From Bog-473 sp963821755 (GTDB lineage: Bacteria; Actinomycetota; Acidimicrobiia; Acidimicrobiales; RAAP-2): a stretch of 64,000 bases of DNA. The DNA lies in the NCBI GenBank assembly GCA_963821755.1, contig CAWGEX010000005.1, positions 868,001 to 932,000 of the forward strand, given 5' to 3'. Position numbers and translations under genes: made by a program. How positions within the stretch are numbered: position 1 is the stretch's first letter; each line of letters opens with the position of its first letter. The notes under the pieces were generated by a model, which saw only the letters and a list, made by a program, of their open reading frames with translations, was not told where the DNA came from and searched no databases. Positions 1 through 8,213 of the stretch are shown piece by piece.

Positions 1-823
1 CTCCCGGCTCGGCCCCGGCCCACCCGTTCGGACCGATGCGATTGCGGGTGTACACCTGCACGCCCAGAAAATCGTCGCCTCCGGTGGCGTCGAGGAAGAC
101 GTCCTCGGAGTGGTGTCGCCTGCTCTCCAGCTTGGCCTCCCCGCCCTCGAGGAGCTGGTAGTCGGTCATGGACAGGGTCAGGCCCACCGGCACACCAGGC
201 GCGGCGCCCCTGACGGCTTCGACGGCGACCCGGTGCCCGGCGATCAGGTTCTGCGTCACCGCCCGGGACTGGTCCTTGTCCCTCTTGCCCGGTGGGAACA
301 TGCCGGCCATCCAGCCCATGACCGCCACCACGTTGGGCTCGTTGATGGTGCAGGCCCGGGACATCACGTCGCCCAGTGCACCGGCCACCACCTCGCTGAA
401 GCGACCGAAGCGCTCGACGGCCGCCCCGCTCTCCCACCCACCCTGATCGGTGAGCCAGCGCGGGGTGGTGAAGTGGTGGAGGGTCACCACCGGATCGATC
501 CCCCGGTCACGCAGGGCGGCGCACAGCCCCCGGTAGTGCGCCAGCGCGGCCCGGGAGAACTCCCCCTGGGCCGGCTCGATGCGGCTCCATTCGACCGAGA
601 AGCGGTAGTTGTCCAGACCGAGGGACGCCACCAGTTCGACGTCCTCCCGCCAGCGGTCCCACGAGTCGCACGCGTCCCCGGAGGGTTCAGCGCACACCGT
701 GTCGGGCGCGTGCTCGAACTCCCACCAGTCGTTGTTGGCGTTGCCGCCCTCTATCTGGTGGGCGGCCGTGGCCGTGCCCCAGGTGAACCCCTCGGGGAAC
801 CTTCGAACTGCGTGCGCTGCCAT
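1..823 (-). CDS. GH1 family beta-glucosidase, N-terminal part (cut by window edge)
   Basis: This is the first 274 codons of a glycoside hydrolase family 1 enzyme, which hydrolyses beta-glucosides by a retaining mechanism. The protein opens with the typical GH1 start (RRFPEGFTWGTATAAHQIEG), followed by a conserved WWEFE and DSWDRWREDVEL stretch and FSVEWSRIEP. The acid/base motif TINEPN is visible, with the catalytic Glu near residue 162. The nucleophile motif (ENG) would lie beyond base 1 and is not in the window, so integrity cannot be judged. The ATG at 823 is chosen because homology begins within ten residues. There is no signal peptide, so a cytoplasmic enzyme for imported disaccharides is likely (inference). 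It is divergent from the ABC transporter gene at 903. Confidence 0.93.
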   Translation of the reverse strand, partial: MAAHAVRRFPEGFTWGTATAAHQIEGGNANNDWWEFEHAPDTVCAEPSGDACDSWDRWREDVELVASLGLDNYRFSVEWSRIEPAQGEFSRAALAHYRGLCAALRDRGIDPVVTLHHFTTPRWLTDQGGWESGAAVERFGRFSEVVAGALGDVMSRACTINEPNVVAVMGWMAGMFPPGKRDKDQSRAVTQNLIAGHRVAVEAVRGAAPGVPVGLTLSMTDYQLLEGGEAKLESRRHHSEDVFLDATGGDDFLGVQVYTRNRIGPNGWAGAEPG

Positions 824-887
824 GTCGACGCTGCCTCCTCTGTCGTTCCCGGCCCTCCCGGCGAATTTGGGCTCTCGGGGTGCACGG

Positions 888-912
888 TATCGTTGCCTGA
901 CAATGACGTCAT
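888..912 (+). promoter_or_regulatory. candidate -10 element with very short leader for the ABC exporter operon
   Basis: A TATCGT hexamer (888-893) fits the actinobacterial TANNNT -10 pattern and lies nine bases before the ATG at 903, which would give a leaderless or near-leaderless mRNA. No Shine-Dalgarno is visible before the ATG and no good -35 is seen. The start codon itself sits in a small palindrome (ATGACGTCAT). This is a weak, pattern-only call. Confidence 0.3.
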
Positions 913-1928
913 ACTCATCGCCGACGACTGACGTGCCGCCGCCCGATGGGGGCCGAGACAGCGAGTCTGCCGCGCCCGTGGGTCCGGGCGCCGGGGACCC
1001 GGCGGTGGCGCCCATGGTCGAGGCCCACCAGCTGGAGAAACGCTTCGGCGACTTCGTGGCCGTCGACAAGGTGGACTTCACCATCGCCCGGGGCGAGTCG
1101 TTCGGCTTCCTGGGGCCCAACGGAGCGGGCAAGACGTCGACCATGCGCATGATCTCGTGCATCTCGCCGATCAGCGGGGGCACGCTCCGGGTGTTGGGCC
1201 AGGACCCGGTGACCGACGGCCCGGCCATCCGGGCCCGTATGGGGCTGGTGCCCCAGGAAGACTCCCTCGACCTGGACCTCACCGTCCTCGACAACCTCAT
1301 GATCTACGGGCGCTACTTCGATATGCCCCGCAAGCTCATCCGCCAACGGGCCGATCAGCTGCTGGAGTTCGCCCAGCTGACCGACCGGGCCCACGACCGG
1401 GTCGACCCGCTCTCGGGCGGCATGAAGCGGCGCCTGACCATCGCCCGGGCCCTCATCTCGGACCCCGACCTGCTCATCCTCGACGAGCCCACGACCGGGC
1501 TGGACCCGCAGGCCCGCCACCTGCTGTGGGACCGCCTCTACCGGCTGAAGCTGCAGGGGGTGACTCTGGTGATCACCACCCACTACATGGATGAGGCCGA
1601 GCAATTGTGCGACCGCCTGGTCGTCATGGACAAGGGCCGGTTCGCCGCCGAGGGCAGCCCCCGCCAGCTGATCGAGGAGCACGCCACCAAAGAGGTGGTC
1701 GAACTGCGCTTCCAACCGGGCCAACACGAGGCCCTGGCCGAGAAGCTGGCCGACCTGGCCGACCGTCACGAGGTGCTGCCCGACCGGATCCTGCTCTACA
1801 CCGATGACGGGGACGCGGCCCTGGCCGAGGTGCACGGTCGGGGCCTGAGCCCGCAGAGCACTCTGGTGCGTCGCTCGACCTTGGAGGACGTCTTCCTCCG
1901 GCTGACCGGCCGTACCCTCGTCGACTGA
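903..1928 (+). CDS. ABC transporter ATP-binding protein, DrrA/NodI type
   Basis: This is the cytoplasmic ATPase of a two-permease ABC-2 exporter. The protein has 341 residues. Walker A (GPNGAGKT) is near residue 71, the signature LSGGMKRR near 170, and Walker B with LILDEPTTGLD near 190, followed by an H-loop (ITTHYMDEAEQL). The C-terminal tail of about 75 residues, ending LEDVFLRLTGR, is characteristic of the DrrA/NodI/CcmA group of drug, polysaccharide and lipid exporters. The first ~37 residues are a Pro/Gly/Ser-rich extension; a shorter start at ATG 1014 (MVEAHQLEKRF) would fit the family core better. The two permease genes follow immediately, so the three form one operon. The substrate cannot be told from sequence. 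Confidence 0.93.
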   Translation: MTSYSSPTTDVPPPDGGRDSESAAPVGPGAGDPAVAPMVEAHQLEKRFGDFVAVDKVDFTIARGESFGFLGPNGAGKTSTMRMISCISPISGGTLRVLGQDPVTDGPAIRARMGLVPQEDSLDLDLTVLDNLMIYGRYFDMPRKLIRQRADQLLEFAQLTDRAHDRVDPLSGGMKRRLTIARALISDPDLLILDEPTTGLDPQARHLLWDRLYRLKLQGVTLVITTHYMDEAEQLCDRLVVMDKGRFAAEGSPRQLIEEHATKEVVELRFQPGQHEALAEKLADLADRHEVLPDRILLYTDDGDAALAEVHGRGLSPQSTLVRRSTLEDVFLRLTGRTLVD

Positions 1929-1948
1929 GTGGGGTCGGCGCCCCCACC

Positions 1949-2785
1949 ATGAGCACCACCGACGTGACCGCCACGCTCTTCGAGCACGGAGAAGTGGTCC
2001 CGGCGCGGCGCATGGCCACGCCCATGTGGCTCCGGGCCGCCGGCTACTGGGGCTACCAGTACAAGCGGACGTGGAAGAGCTCGATCGCCACCAGCTTCCT
2101 CATCCCCATCCTCTATCTGGCCGCCATGGGCATCGCCCTGGGCTCGCTCATCGACAAGCACTCCCACGGCGTGGGTGGCGTCAGCTATCTCGCCTACCTC
2201 GCCCCGGGCCTGCTGGCCGGTACGTCCATGCAGATCGGGACCAACGACATGATGTACCCCGTCCTGGGGGCCATCAAGTGGATGCGGACGTACCTGGCCA
2301 TGCTGGCCGGGCCGCTGAGTGTCTACGACGTGCTCATCGGCCATTTGGCCTGGGTGGCCACCCGCATCGCCATCGTGGTGTCCATCTACCTGGCCGTGAT
2401 GGCCGCCTTCGGGACCATCTTCTCGTTCTGGGCCATTCTGGCCCTGCCGGTGGCGGTGCTGACCGGCATGGCCTTCGGCGCCCCGATGGCGGCCTTCGCC
2501 GCCACGCTCGACAAGGACAGCGGGTTCTCCACCCTTTACCGCTTCGTGATCATCCCGCTCTTCTTGTTCTCGGGGATCTTCTTCCCCATCTCCCAGCTGC
2601 CGCTGGTGCTGCAGGTGGTGGCCTACATCTCGCCGCTCTTTCACGGCGTGTCCCTGTGCCGTGATCTGACCCTCGGGACCGTCCACCCATGGCCCGACCT
2701 GGGCCATGCCGCCTACCTGTGCCTCTGGGTGGGCGTGGGCTACGCCGTGGGGCGGCACACCTTCGCCAAGCGGTTGGTGGTGTGA
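1949..2785 (+). CDS. ABC-2 type transporter permease, NodJ/DrrB-like (first)
   Basis: This 278-residue integral membrane protein is one half of the exporter pore. About six hydrophobic segments are visible: a first near residues 50-68 (FLIPILYLAAMGIAL), then segments around 85-105, 130-150, 160-185, 195-220 and 245-265. The amphipathic motif after the fifth helix (FPISQLPLVLQ) and the closing HGVSLCRDL stretch are typical of NodJ-like ABC-2 permeases. It starts 20 bp after the ATPase stop and shares its first four residues (MSTT) with the next permease. The stop codon lies inside an 11-bp tandem repeat that runs into the next gene. Confidence 0.92.
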   Translation: MSTTDVTATLFEHGEVVPARRMATPMWLRAAGYWGYQYKRTWKSSIATSFLIPILYLAAMGIALGSLIDKHSHGVGGVSYLAYLAPGLLAGTSMQIGTNDMMYPVLGAIKWMRTYLAMLAGPLSVYDVLIGHLAWVATRIAIVVSIYLAVMAAFGTIFSFWAILALPVAVLTGMAFGAPMAAFAATLDKDSGFSTLYRFVIIPLFLFSGIFFPISQLPLVLQVVAYISPLFHGVSLCRDLTLGTVHPWPDLGHAAYLCLWVGVGYAVGRHTFAKRLVV

Positions 2786-2836
2786 GCACCACATGAGCAC
2801 CGAATGAGCACCACGTGAGCACCGTATGAGCACCAC
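2782..2836 (+). repeat. five tandem 11-bp units spanning a stop/start junction
   Basis: Five consecutive 11-bp units of the form [A/G]TGAGCACC plus two variable bases start at 2782, 2793, 2804, 2815 and 2826. The first unit contains the TGA stop of the upstream permease (2783-2785) and the last is the ATG start of the downstream permease. Because 11 is not a multiple of three, successive ATG/GTG triplets fall in different frames; the copy at 2793 is in frame with 2826 but runs into TGA within five codons. The likely origin is repeated slippage duplication of the ATGAGCACC start region. Confidence 0.9.
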
Positions 2837-3656
2837 CCTGGAGACTCCGAAGCGTGGCGGCTTCCCGCTGCGGGTCACCCCGTTCGCCGCCCTCGGCGGC
2901 CGCTACGCGGCGCGCGTGCTCGAGCGGAACGTGCTGGTCTACCGGCGCTCGTGGATCTTCCTGGTCTCGGGCTTCTTCGAGCCGTTCTTCTACCTCCTCT
3001 CGATCGGCGTGGGCCTCAGCCACCTGGTCGGCCCCATCCCGGTCGACGGCCGGTACATCGCCTACACGGCCTTCGTGGCCCCCGGTCTGCTGGCGTCGTC
3101 CGCCATGAACGGGGCGATGATCGATTCGACCTTCCTGGTCTTCATGAAGCTGAAGATCTCCAAGACCTACGACGCCATGCTGTCCACCCCGCTCGGAGTG
3201 GGTGACGTTGCCCTGGGCGAACTGGGCTGGTGCGTCCTGCGCGGCGCCCTGTACTCGGGCGCCTTCCTGCTCATCATGACCGGGCTGGGGTACGTGGTCT
3301 CCCCGTGGGCCATCCTGTGCTGGCCGGCGGCCATCCTCATCAGCCTGGCCTTCGCCTCCGCCGGCATGGCCGGCACCACGTACATGCGGACCTGGCAGGA
3401 CTTCGACATGGTCTCGCTGACGTTCATCCCGCTCTTCTTGTTCTCGGCCACCTTCTACCCGATCACGGTGTACCCGGGGTGGCTGCAGGCCGTGGTCCGT
3501 TGCACGCCGCTCTACCAGGGCGTGGTGTTGGTCCGATCATGTGACCTGGGCATCTTCTACTGGGCCCTGCTCCTCCATGTGCTCTATCTCGCGGCCATGG
3601 CCGTCGTGGGCGTCGCCATCACCCGACGGCGCCTTGGTCGCCTGCTGCTGCCGTGA
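2826..3656 (+). CDS. ABC-2 type transporter permease, NodJ/DrrB-like (second)
   Basis: This 276-residue membrane protein is the second pore subunit. It has about six hydrophobic segments (residues ~40-62, 76-96, 125-150, 155-178, 195-215, 240-262) and the family signature FYPITVYPGWLQAVVRCTPLYQGVVLVR near the C-terminus, matching the equivalent FFPISQLPLVLQ region of the first permease. The pair therefore looks like a heterodimeric ABC-2 exporter with the ATPase at 903. The ATG at 2826 is the last of four candidate starts generated by the 11-bp repeat and the only one leading into the long frame. No visible Shine-Dalgarno precedes it, so translation may depend on coupling to the upstream gene. 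Confidence 0.92.
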   Translation: MSTTLETPKRGGFPLRVTPFAALGGRYAARVLERNVLVYRRSWIFLVSGFFEPFFYLLSIGVGLSHLVGPIPVDGRYIAYTAFVAPGLLASSAMNGAMIDSTFLVFMKLKISKTYDAMLSTPLGVGDVALGELGWCVLRGALYSGAFLLIMTGLGYVVSPWAILCWPAAILISLAFASAGMAGTTYMRTWQDFDMVSLTFIPLFLFSATFYPITVYPGWLQAVVRCTPLYQGVVLVRSCDLGIFYWALLLHVLYLAAMAVVGVAITRRRLGRLLLP

Positions 3657-3677
3657 GCCGAGGCCGACCGCGGCCGA

Positions 3678-3694
3678 TACCCTACGGGCGGAGG
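3678..3694 (+). promoter_or_regulatory. candidate -10 (TACCCT) and strong ribosome binding site before the ParA-like gene
   Basis: In the 48-bp gap after the exporter operon, TACCCT at 3678-3683 fits a TANNNT -10 element and GGAGG at 3690-3694 is a strong ribosome binding site ten bases before the ATG at 3705. Together they suggest a separate short-leader transcript. No convincing -35 was found, so this is a pattern-based suggestion only. Confidence 0.35.
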
Positions 3695-3704
3695 TCCCGA
3701 CGCA

Positions 3705-4286
3705 ATGAACATTGTGGTGAGCAACGTCAAAGGTGGAGCCGGTAAGACGACCACCGCCGTGTACCTGGCCGGCGTCGCGGCCGGCCGGGGGCGCACCCCG
3801 GTGCGCCTGGTCGACGCCGATCGCCAGGGATCGACGGCCGAGTGGTTCGAGACCAGGCCGATCGAAGGGGTCGACCTGTTCGAGGCCCCCTCGGAACGGA
3901 CGGTCATCCGGGCCATGGACGGGAGCGAAGGCGTGGTGGTGGTCGACACCCCGCCGGGTGAAGAGCGCATCGTGCGGGCGGCGCTGACCCGGGCCGATGT
4001 CGTGGTCATCCCCACCCGCTCGGGTGGGGTCGAGCCGAACCGGGTGGTCGCCACCTTGGAAATGACCCCGTCCAACATTCCGGCCGGCGTGGTCATCTGC
4101 TCGGCGCGGCTCGGAACCAATGATCTGGACGCCACCATCGCCTGGTGGGAGGAGCTGAAGGTACCGGTGTGGGGCATCATCCCCGAGCGGGTCTCCATCG
4201 CCAGCGGCCCGGCGGCCCGCCTCTCCCCCGAAGGGCTGGAGTTCTACGCCAAGGTCTTCAAGAAGGCGGCCCGCGAGGCCCGCTGA
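3705..4286 (+). CDS. ParA/MinD-family ATPase, orphan
   Basis: This 193-residue P-loop ATPase belongs to the ParA/Soj group. The deviant Walker A KGGAGKTT lies at residues 9-16 with the signature lysine at K9, the switch I region follows at DADRQGSTAEW (~39-49), and Walker B/switch II at VVVVDTPPGEE (~78-88). It is short and lacks the N-terminal DNA-binding domain of plasmid ParA, resembling chromosomal or McdA/VirC1-like small ParA proteins that position cargo on the nucleoid. No parB or cargo adaptor gene lies next to it; the neighbours are an ABC exporter and a signalling phosphatase. The cargo is therefore unknown. Confidence 0.9.
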   Translation: MNIVVSNVKGGAGKTTTAVYLAGVAAGRGRTPVRLVDADRQGSTAEWFETRPIEGVDLFEAPSERTVIRAMDGSEGVVVVDTPPGEERIVRAALTRADVVVIPTRSGGVEPNRVVATLEMTPSNIPAGVVICSARLGTNDLDATIAWWEELKVPVWGIIPERVSIASGPAARLSPEGLEFYAKVFKKAAREAR

Positions 4287-4296
4287 CGGTCCGGGA

Positions 4297-5130
4297 TCAC
4301 GTGGCCCGCTGCATGAGGTCGGCGTGATGGCGACTGCGGTTCCACGGTGTGGGGGCCTGGCCACGCAGCTGGCTGACCAGCTCGGAGAGGAACCAGCGCC
4401 GGACCGCGATGCTGGTATCCGAGGCGGGCAGGGTCAGCAATTGGGCTGACCGGCTGAACTCGTCGGCCTCGTCGAGCATGGCGCTGTAGTACTCGCAGGC
4501 GGTGGCCGCCGCCTGGGGCAGGGAAATGTGCCAGTCATAGGTGGCCACCTTGCGGTCCACCACGTCCTGCCAGTTCTCGTCCATCCCGGGCCCGAAGCCG
4601 TTGAAACGGCTGCCGACATCCGAGACCAGCACCGAGAGGCGGTCGGACAACTGGGCGGCCGAAGGGATGCCCGAGTCGGCCCGCTCCTTCATGAGACGCA
4701 GTTCCCGGAACAACCCCTCGTATTCCTCGCTGGCTTTTTGCAGGAGATCGACCGGGATCCCGAGCAGGTCGATCGTCATCTGGGGCGACGTCCCGGCCGA
4801 CTCGCGCCGGTCGGCCTGGGCCATGCCGATCAGATCGAAATGGAACGTGCCGTCGGAGACCTCGCCCGCCCCGACCGGCACATCGACCGGCAACTCGAAC
4901 CAGACGATCTTCCCGCCGGGGACCGGATGCACGCCCCAGCTCGACGCCAGCGTGTTGAACAGGGTGAGCCCCCGGCCCGTGGCCGCGTGCGGGCCGTATT
5001 CCTTGAGCGCCGGGATGACCGGGCTGCCGTCGGCCACGTCGACCCGGATCCGGCCGGAGAGGACGTGCAGGGTCACCGACAGGGGGGTGGCGGCGTGCAA
5101 CACCGCGTTGGTGACCAACTCCGACGTCAA
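4297..5130 (-). CDS. HATPase (RsbW-like) domain with an unrecognised C-terminal helical module; C-terminal part of a frame-broken signalling protein
   Basis: The open frame codes for a GHKL ATPase fold as found in anti-sigma kinases. The N-box LLTSELVTNAVLHA, the DG motif (VADGSPVIP) and the ATP-lid glycines (GRGLTLFNTLASSWG) are visible in the first ~75 residues. The remaining ~170 residues form a Leu/Glu-rich, probably helical module with conserved-looking Trp and His residues (DENWQDVVDRK, TYDWHISLPQAAATA) that I do not recognise. The frame begins at a TTG inside the N-box, which is not a credible start. Upstream in the same frame, codons read ARHWVSARLGDLPLEVAECAA, the usual beginning of this domain, and they continue to about 5200 where the frame of the upstream phosphatase ends. 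One missing base near 5190-5215 would join them into a phosphatase-HATPase fusion. Confidence 0.8.
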   Translation of the reverse strand: MTSELVTNAVLHAATPLSVTLHVLSGRIRVDVADGSPVIPALKEYGPHAATGRGLTLFNTLASSWGVHPVPGGKIVWFELPVDVPVGAGEVSDGTFHFDLIGMAQADRRESAGTSPQMTIDLLGIPVDLLQKASEEYEGLFRELRLMKERADSGIPSAAQLSDRLSVLVSDVGSRFNGFGPGMDENWQDVVDRKVATYDWHISLPQAAATACEYYSAMLDEADEFSRSAQLLTLPASDTSIAVRRWFLSELVSQLRGQAPTPWNRSRHHADLMQRAT

Positions 5131-7793
5131 GAGGGCCGCACATTCGGCGACCTCGAGCGGGAGATCACCGAGTCGAGCCGAGACCCAGTGGCGCGCTTGG
5201 TGGTGCTCTCCACCACCGGTTCCAGGTACAAGGTCGACATCCCACCTTGTCCAGTACCCAATTCGGCCCGGTTCGTACCCTCGGCCGGGTCGCCGACGTA
5301 GTGCAGGGACAGCACGACGACGTCATCGGTGCTCTCGGCGTGGCTCAGCAGCGTGGCCAGGGTGCCGGCCGGCCGGGTGGGCCACCCACCTCTCGCTACC
5401 TCAGTTGCCACCTCGGACAGCCGGTCCATGCCGACCGTGATCGATTCTCCCCGCCGTTCCACCAGGCCGTCGGAAAACATCACCAGGGAGTCGCCCGGGG
5501 CCAACTCGAGCTCGTGAACCGGGCGGGCGGATTGGCCCAGTCCGGCGGCGATCAGCAGTGAGCTGTGTGGTGCACAGAACGACGCGGGGCCGTCGGCCCG
5601 CACGACCAGCGGGGGTGGGTGGCCGGCGTTGGTCAGTCGTACCGCTCCGGTCTTGGGGTTGACCAGGCCCACCAGGACCGTGACCACCCGGTCCTCCCCC
5701 AGGGTGTCGAAGAGGTGGTCGAGGGAGGAGAGCACCTCGGACGGGGTCTGACCGGTCACGGCGTAGGCCCGCAGGGCGCTGCGCACCTGTCCCATGAGGG
5801 CGGCGGCGGGCGCACCCTTGCCCATGACGTCACCGACACTGAAGAAGACGCGTTCGTCATCGAGCCGGAAGACGTCGTACCAGTCCCCGCCGGCGTAGGT
5901 CCCGGCGGCACCGGCGCGGTATTCGGCGTCGAAGTGCATGCCGTCGACCCGGGGGAGCGAGTCAGGCAGCACGGCGTGTTGGAGGACCTCGGCTACCACC
6001 CGCTCGCGTTGGTACTGGGTGGCATTGGACAGCGCCACGCCCGTGCGGGCGGCCACCTCGATCGCCAACGAGACGTCATCGGGCTGAAAGTGCCGATCGG
6101 CGCCGTCGATGAAGGTCATGACGCCGATGACCTCGCCGTTGGCCGTCATCGGCACGGCCAGCGCGGTGCAGGCGCCCAATCCGAGCGCGGTCACCAGGGG
6201 CGAGGCCAGGGGAGCCAGTTGGGCCGCGCCGGTCCGGTAGGCCACGGCGGCCGGCGCGTCGCTGTCATAGGGCGTGTCGTCGGCCCCGATCAGGCGCGAG
6301 GTCTCGGCATCGAGGACGAGTTCACTCCCGACGTCGAGCCGCTGGAGCCCGGTGTCACCCGGCACCTCGACGACACAGGCGTCGGCCAGACGCCCGACCA
6401 CCAGGTTGATGGTGCGGTGGATGACCGTGGTCGGGTTGAGGCTGGAGCTCAACAGCTTGGTCACGTCGGAGAGAAGGGAGAGCCGCTCTCGCCCTGATTC
6501 GGCGTCGCGCAACGCCTGGCGTTCCAGTTCGAAGAGCTGCGCCCGCTCCAGCGCCTGGGCGGTCAAGCCGGCCAGGGTGGACAGGAAACGATGCTCGGGG
6601 TCGCTGGGCTCGTGTTGGGCCACGAAGGCGAAGACCAGCACGCCGAGGGGCCCGACGTTCCCGGTGAGCGGCTCCGCCACGATGGTGAGGGGTTGGTTGA
6701 GCTCCGTCGTGGCCGCGGGGTCCACTTCGTTCGACACGTCGAGATCGAGGTGCTCGGCCGCGCCGACGGTCACGGTCACGGTGCGACCCGAAAGGAACGC
6801 CGCGCCCGAGACCGTGTCGTTCGCCCCCACGTCGTGGTGGGACAGCACCACGGGATGCCCGCTGCTGGCCACGCAGGTGAGGGTCCGGTGGCCGCGGTCC
6901 AGCGGGACTCGGCACACCGCCGAGTGCGCCCCCAGGGCCCGCAGCCCCGCCCCCAGGGCGGCGCCGGCCACGTCACCTGGTGTCGTCGCCGCGGCCAGGG
7001 CCGAGGTGAGGTGTTGGAGATGCTGGGCCCGTTCCAGGTTGGCGAACTCGGTCACGGTCAAGCGGGCTCGCTCGACCGCCTGGGCTGCGGCGCCGGTCAT
7101 GGTGAAGAGGAAACTCCGATCGGCCTTTGAGATGGTGCGGGGTTGCAGCCAATGGACGACCACCACCCCCACGGCCCGGTCGGAGACCACGAGAGGCACC
7201 ACGGCCAAGGAACTGAACCGGGTCGTGCGCATGGACGCCTCGATGACCGGCCACTCACGTGCGAGGTCGGAGACGGACTCGGCGATGAGGGCCACGCGTC
7301 GTCTCATGACGTCGCCGATGGCCCCGTCGGGGTCGAGCGCCATCAGCAGGTCGTCGCCGTGCCGCTTGGAGTCGTAGCCGAACTGCCGGTGCGACCGGAG
7401 CACCCCGCGTTCGTTGGTGGTGGCGAAGATGGCGGCGTCCACCCGCAGTTCGTCGCGCAGGGCGGCGAAGACGGCGTCCGCCACCTGAGCCGGGTCGGCC
7501 GCCGTCGTCAAGGCCCGAGCCATGGCCTGCATGCGTTGGGCCGTCTCCGCCGCCACCCGCCGCCGCCGCTCGTTGCGCGTGGCCCTCCGAGCTGACCAGA
7601 GTTGCCGGTCGCCGCGCGTGCGAAGGCTGGAGATCCACACCGCCACACCCGAACTTGCCACCAACAAAAGGACGCGGAGGAGGTGGTTCAGTTGCCCGTA
7701 CTGGCGGGGTGGCGTGCTGAGCACCAACGAGAAGACGGTGGCATACAGCGCCGACGAGTGCGGTGCGCCTCGGGGTGGCGAAGGAGGCGGCAA
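5127..7793 (-). CDS. GAF-GAF-PP2C (SpoIIE/RsbU-type) serine phosphatase, main part of a frame-broken gene
   Basis: This is a PPM-family phosphatase of the kind that dephosphorylates STAS anti-sigma antagonists. In order it has a membrane segment (~LLRVLLLVASSGVAVWI), a coiled stretch, a GAF domain (~90-235), a second GAF-like domain (~245-400), a third (~420-590), then the SpoIIE phosphatase from ~600 to 840 with GGDWYDVFRLDDERVFFSVGDV, MGKGAPAAALM and the metal-binding SDGLVERRG. The frame then runs without a stop into MSTLYLEPVVESTTK, the usual first residues of an RsbW-like domain, before breaking. At the other end, residues before ~7750 are in the wrong frame: the true N-terminus starts at GTG 7968. 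The STAS and anti-sigma genes upstream on the other strand are its likely targets. Confidence 0.88.
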   Translation of the reverse strand: MPPPSPPRGAPHSSALYATVFSLVLSTPPRQYGQLNHLLRVLLLVASSGVAVWISSLRTRGDRQLWSARRATRNERRRRVAAETAQRMQAMARALTTAADPAQVADAVFAALRDELRVDAAIFATTNERGVLRSHRQFGYDSKRHGDDLLMALDPDGAIGDVMRRRVALIAESVSDLAREWPVIEASMRTTRFSSLAVVPLVVSDRAVGVVVVHWLQPRTISKADRSFLFTMTGAAAQAVERARLTVTEFANLERAQHLQHLTSALAAATTPGDVAGAALGAGLRALGAHSAVCRVPLDRGHRTLTCVASSGHPVVLSHHDVGANDTVSGAAFLSGRTVTVTVGAAEHLDLDVSNEVDPAATTELNQPLTIVAEPLTGNVGPLGVLVFAFVAQHEPSDPEHRFLSTLAGLTAQALERAQLFELERQALRDAESGRERLSLLSDVTKLLSSSLNPTTVIHRTINLVVGRLADACVVEVPGDTGLQRLDVGSELVLDAETSRLIGADDTPYDSDAPAAVAYRTGAAQLAPLASPLVTALGLGACTALAVPMTANGEVIGVMTFIDGADRHFQPDDVSLAIEVAARTGVALSNATQYQRERVVAEVLQHAVLPDSLPRVDGMHFDAEYRAGAAGTYAGGDWYDVFRLDDERVFFSVGDVMGKGAPAAALMGQVRSALRAYAVTGQTPSEVLSSLDHLFDTLGEDRVVTVLVGLVNPKTGAVRLTNAGHPPPLVVRADGPASFCAPHSSLLIAAGLGQSARPVHELELAPGDSLVMFSDGLVERRGESITVGMDRLSEVATEVARGGWPTRPAGTLATLLSHAESTDDVVVLSLHYVGDPAEGTNRAELGTGQGGMSTLYLEPVVESTTKRATGSRLDSVISRSRSPNVRPS

Positions 7794-7968
7794 TGAACGG
7801 CCCGATCGCCAGGAAACCGATCAGCCCGAATGCCCCCCCGTACACCTCGTCGACGATGGCCACAGCCGAGACCCACACCAGGGCCACCCAGGTGACCACC
7901 GACTCCATGCGGTCCGGCGCCGGAGGGGGCTCGTCACCGGGTGCGGCTTCGCTTTCTGGTTCGGCCAC
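7745..7968 (-). other. displaced N-terminal membrane segment of the GAF-GAF-PP2C phosphatase
   Basis: From GTG 7968 (preceded by a GGGGGAG ribosome binding site) a frame encodes an acidic leader and two hydrophobic segments (VVTWVALVWVSAVAIV and FGLIGFLAIGPFIAASF) ending in PRRTALVGA. This is the usual N-terminal membrane region of such phosphatases. About position 7745-7755 the homologous continuation (LYATVFSLVLSTPP) switches to the neighbouring frame, which carries the rest of the protein. One extra base near GTCGGCGCTG explains the break. With the second break near 5200, the full gene would span 4297-7968. Confidence 0.65.
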
Positions 7969-8213
7969 GTGGTTCTCCCCCTGACCCAGTGGTCGTGGGT
8001 ATCGTCGTCGTCGACCAAGCTATTGCGTGCGGGCCGTCGTGCCCAATGCCACTTGCAGTCGCCACACCGTGGCCCCGGTGGGAGGATGGAGCTCCGTTCG
8101 GGCGGCGGGGTTTAGGTTGACCAGTTTCGGCAATAGGTCTTGCAAGGCGATGTCCCCGGGGCGTGACCCAGCGGCGCGCACCTCACACGGGGAATGACCA
8201 GGAATGGGGACCG

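Noticed and set aside
897..912. A third copy of the CTGAC-N6-GTCAG operator before the ABC exporter
   Set aside because: CTGACAATGACGTCAT matches only 9 of the 10 arm bases, overlaps the start codon and belongs to an unrelated operon; one mismatch with such short arms can occur by chance.
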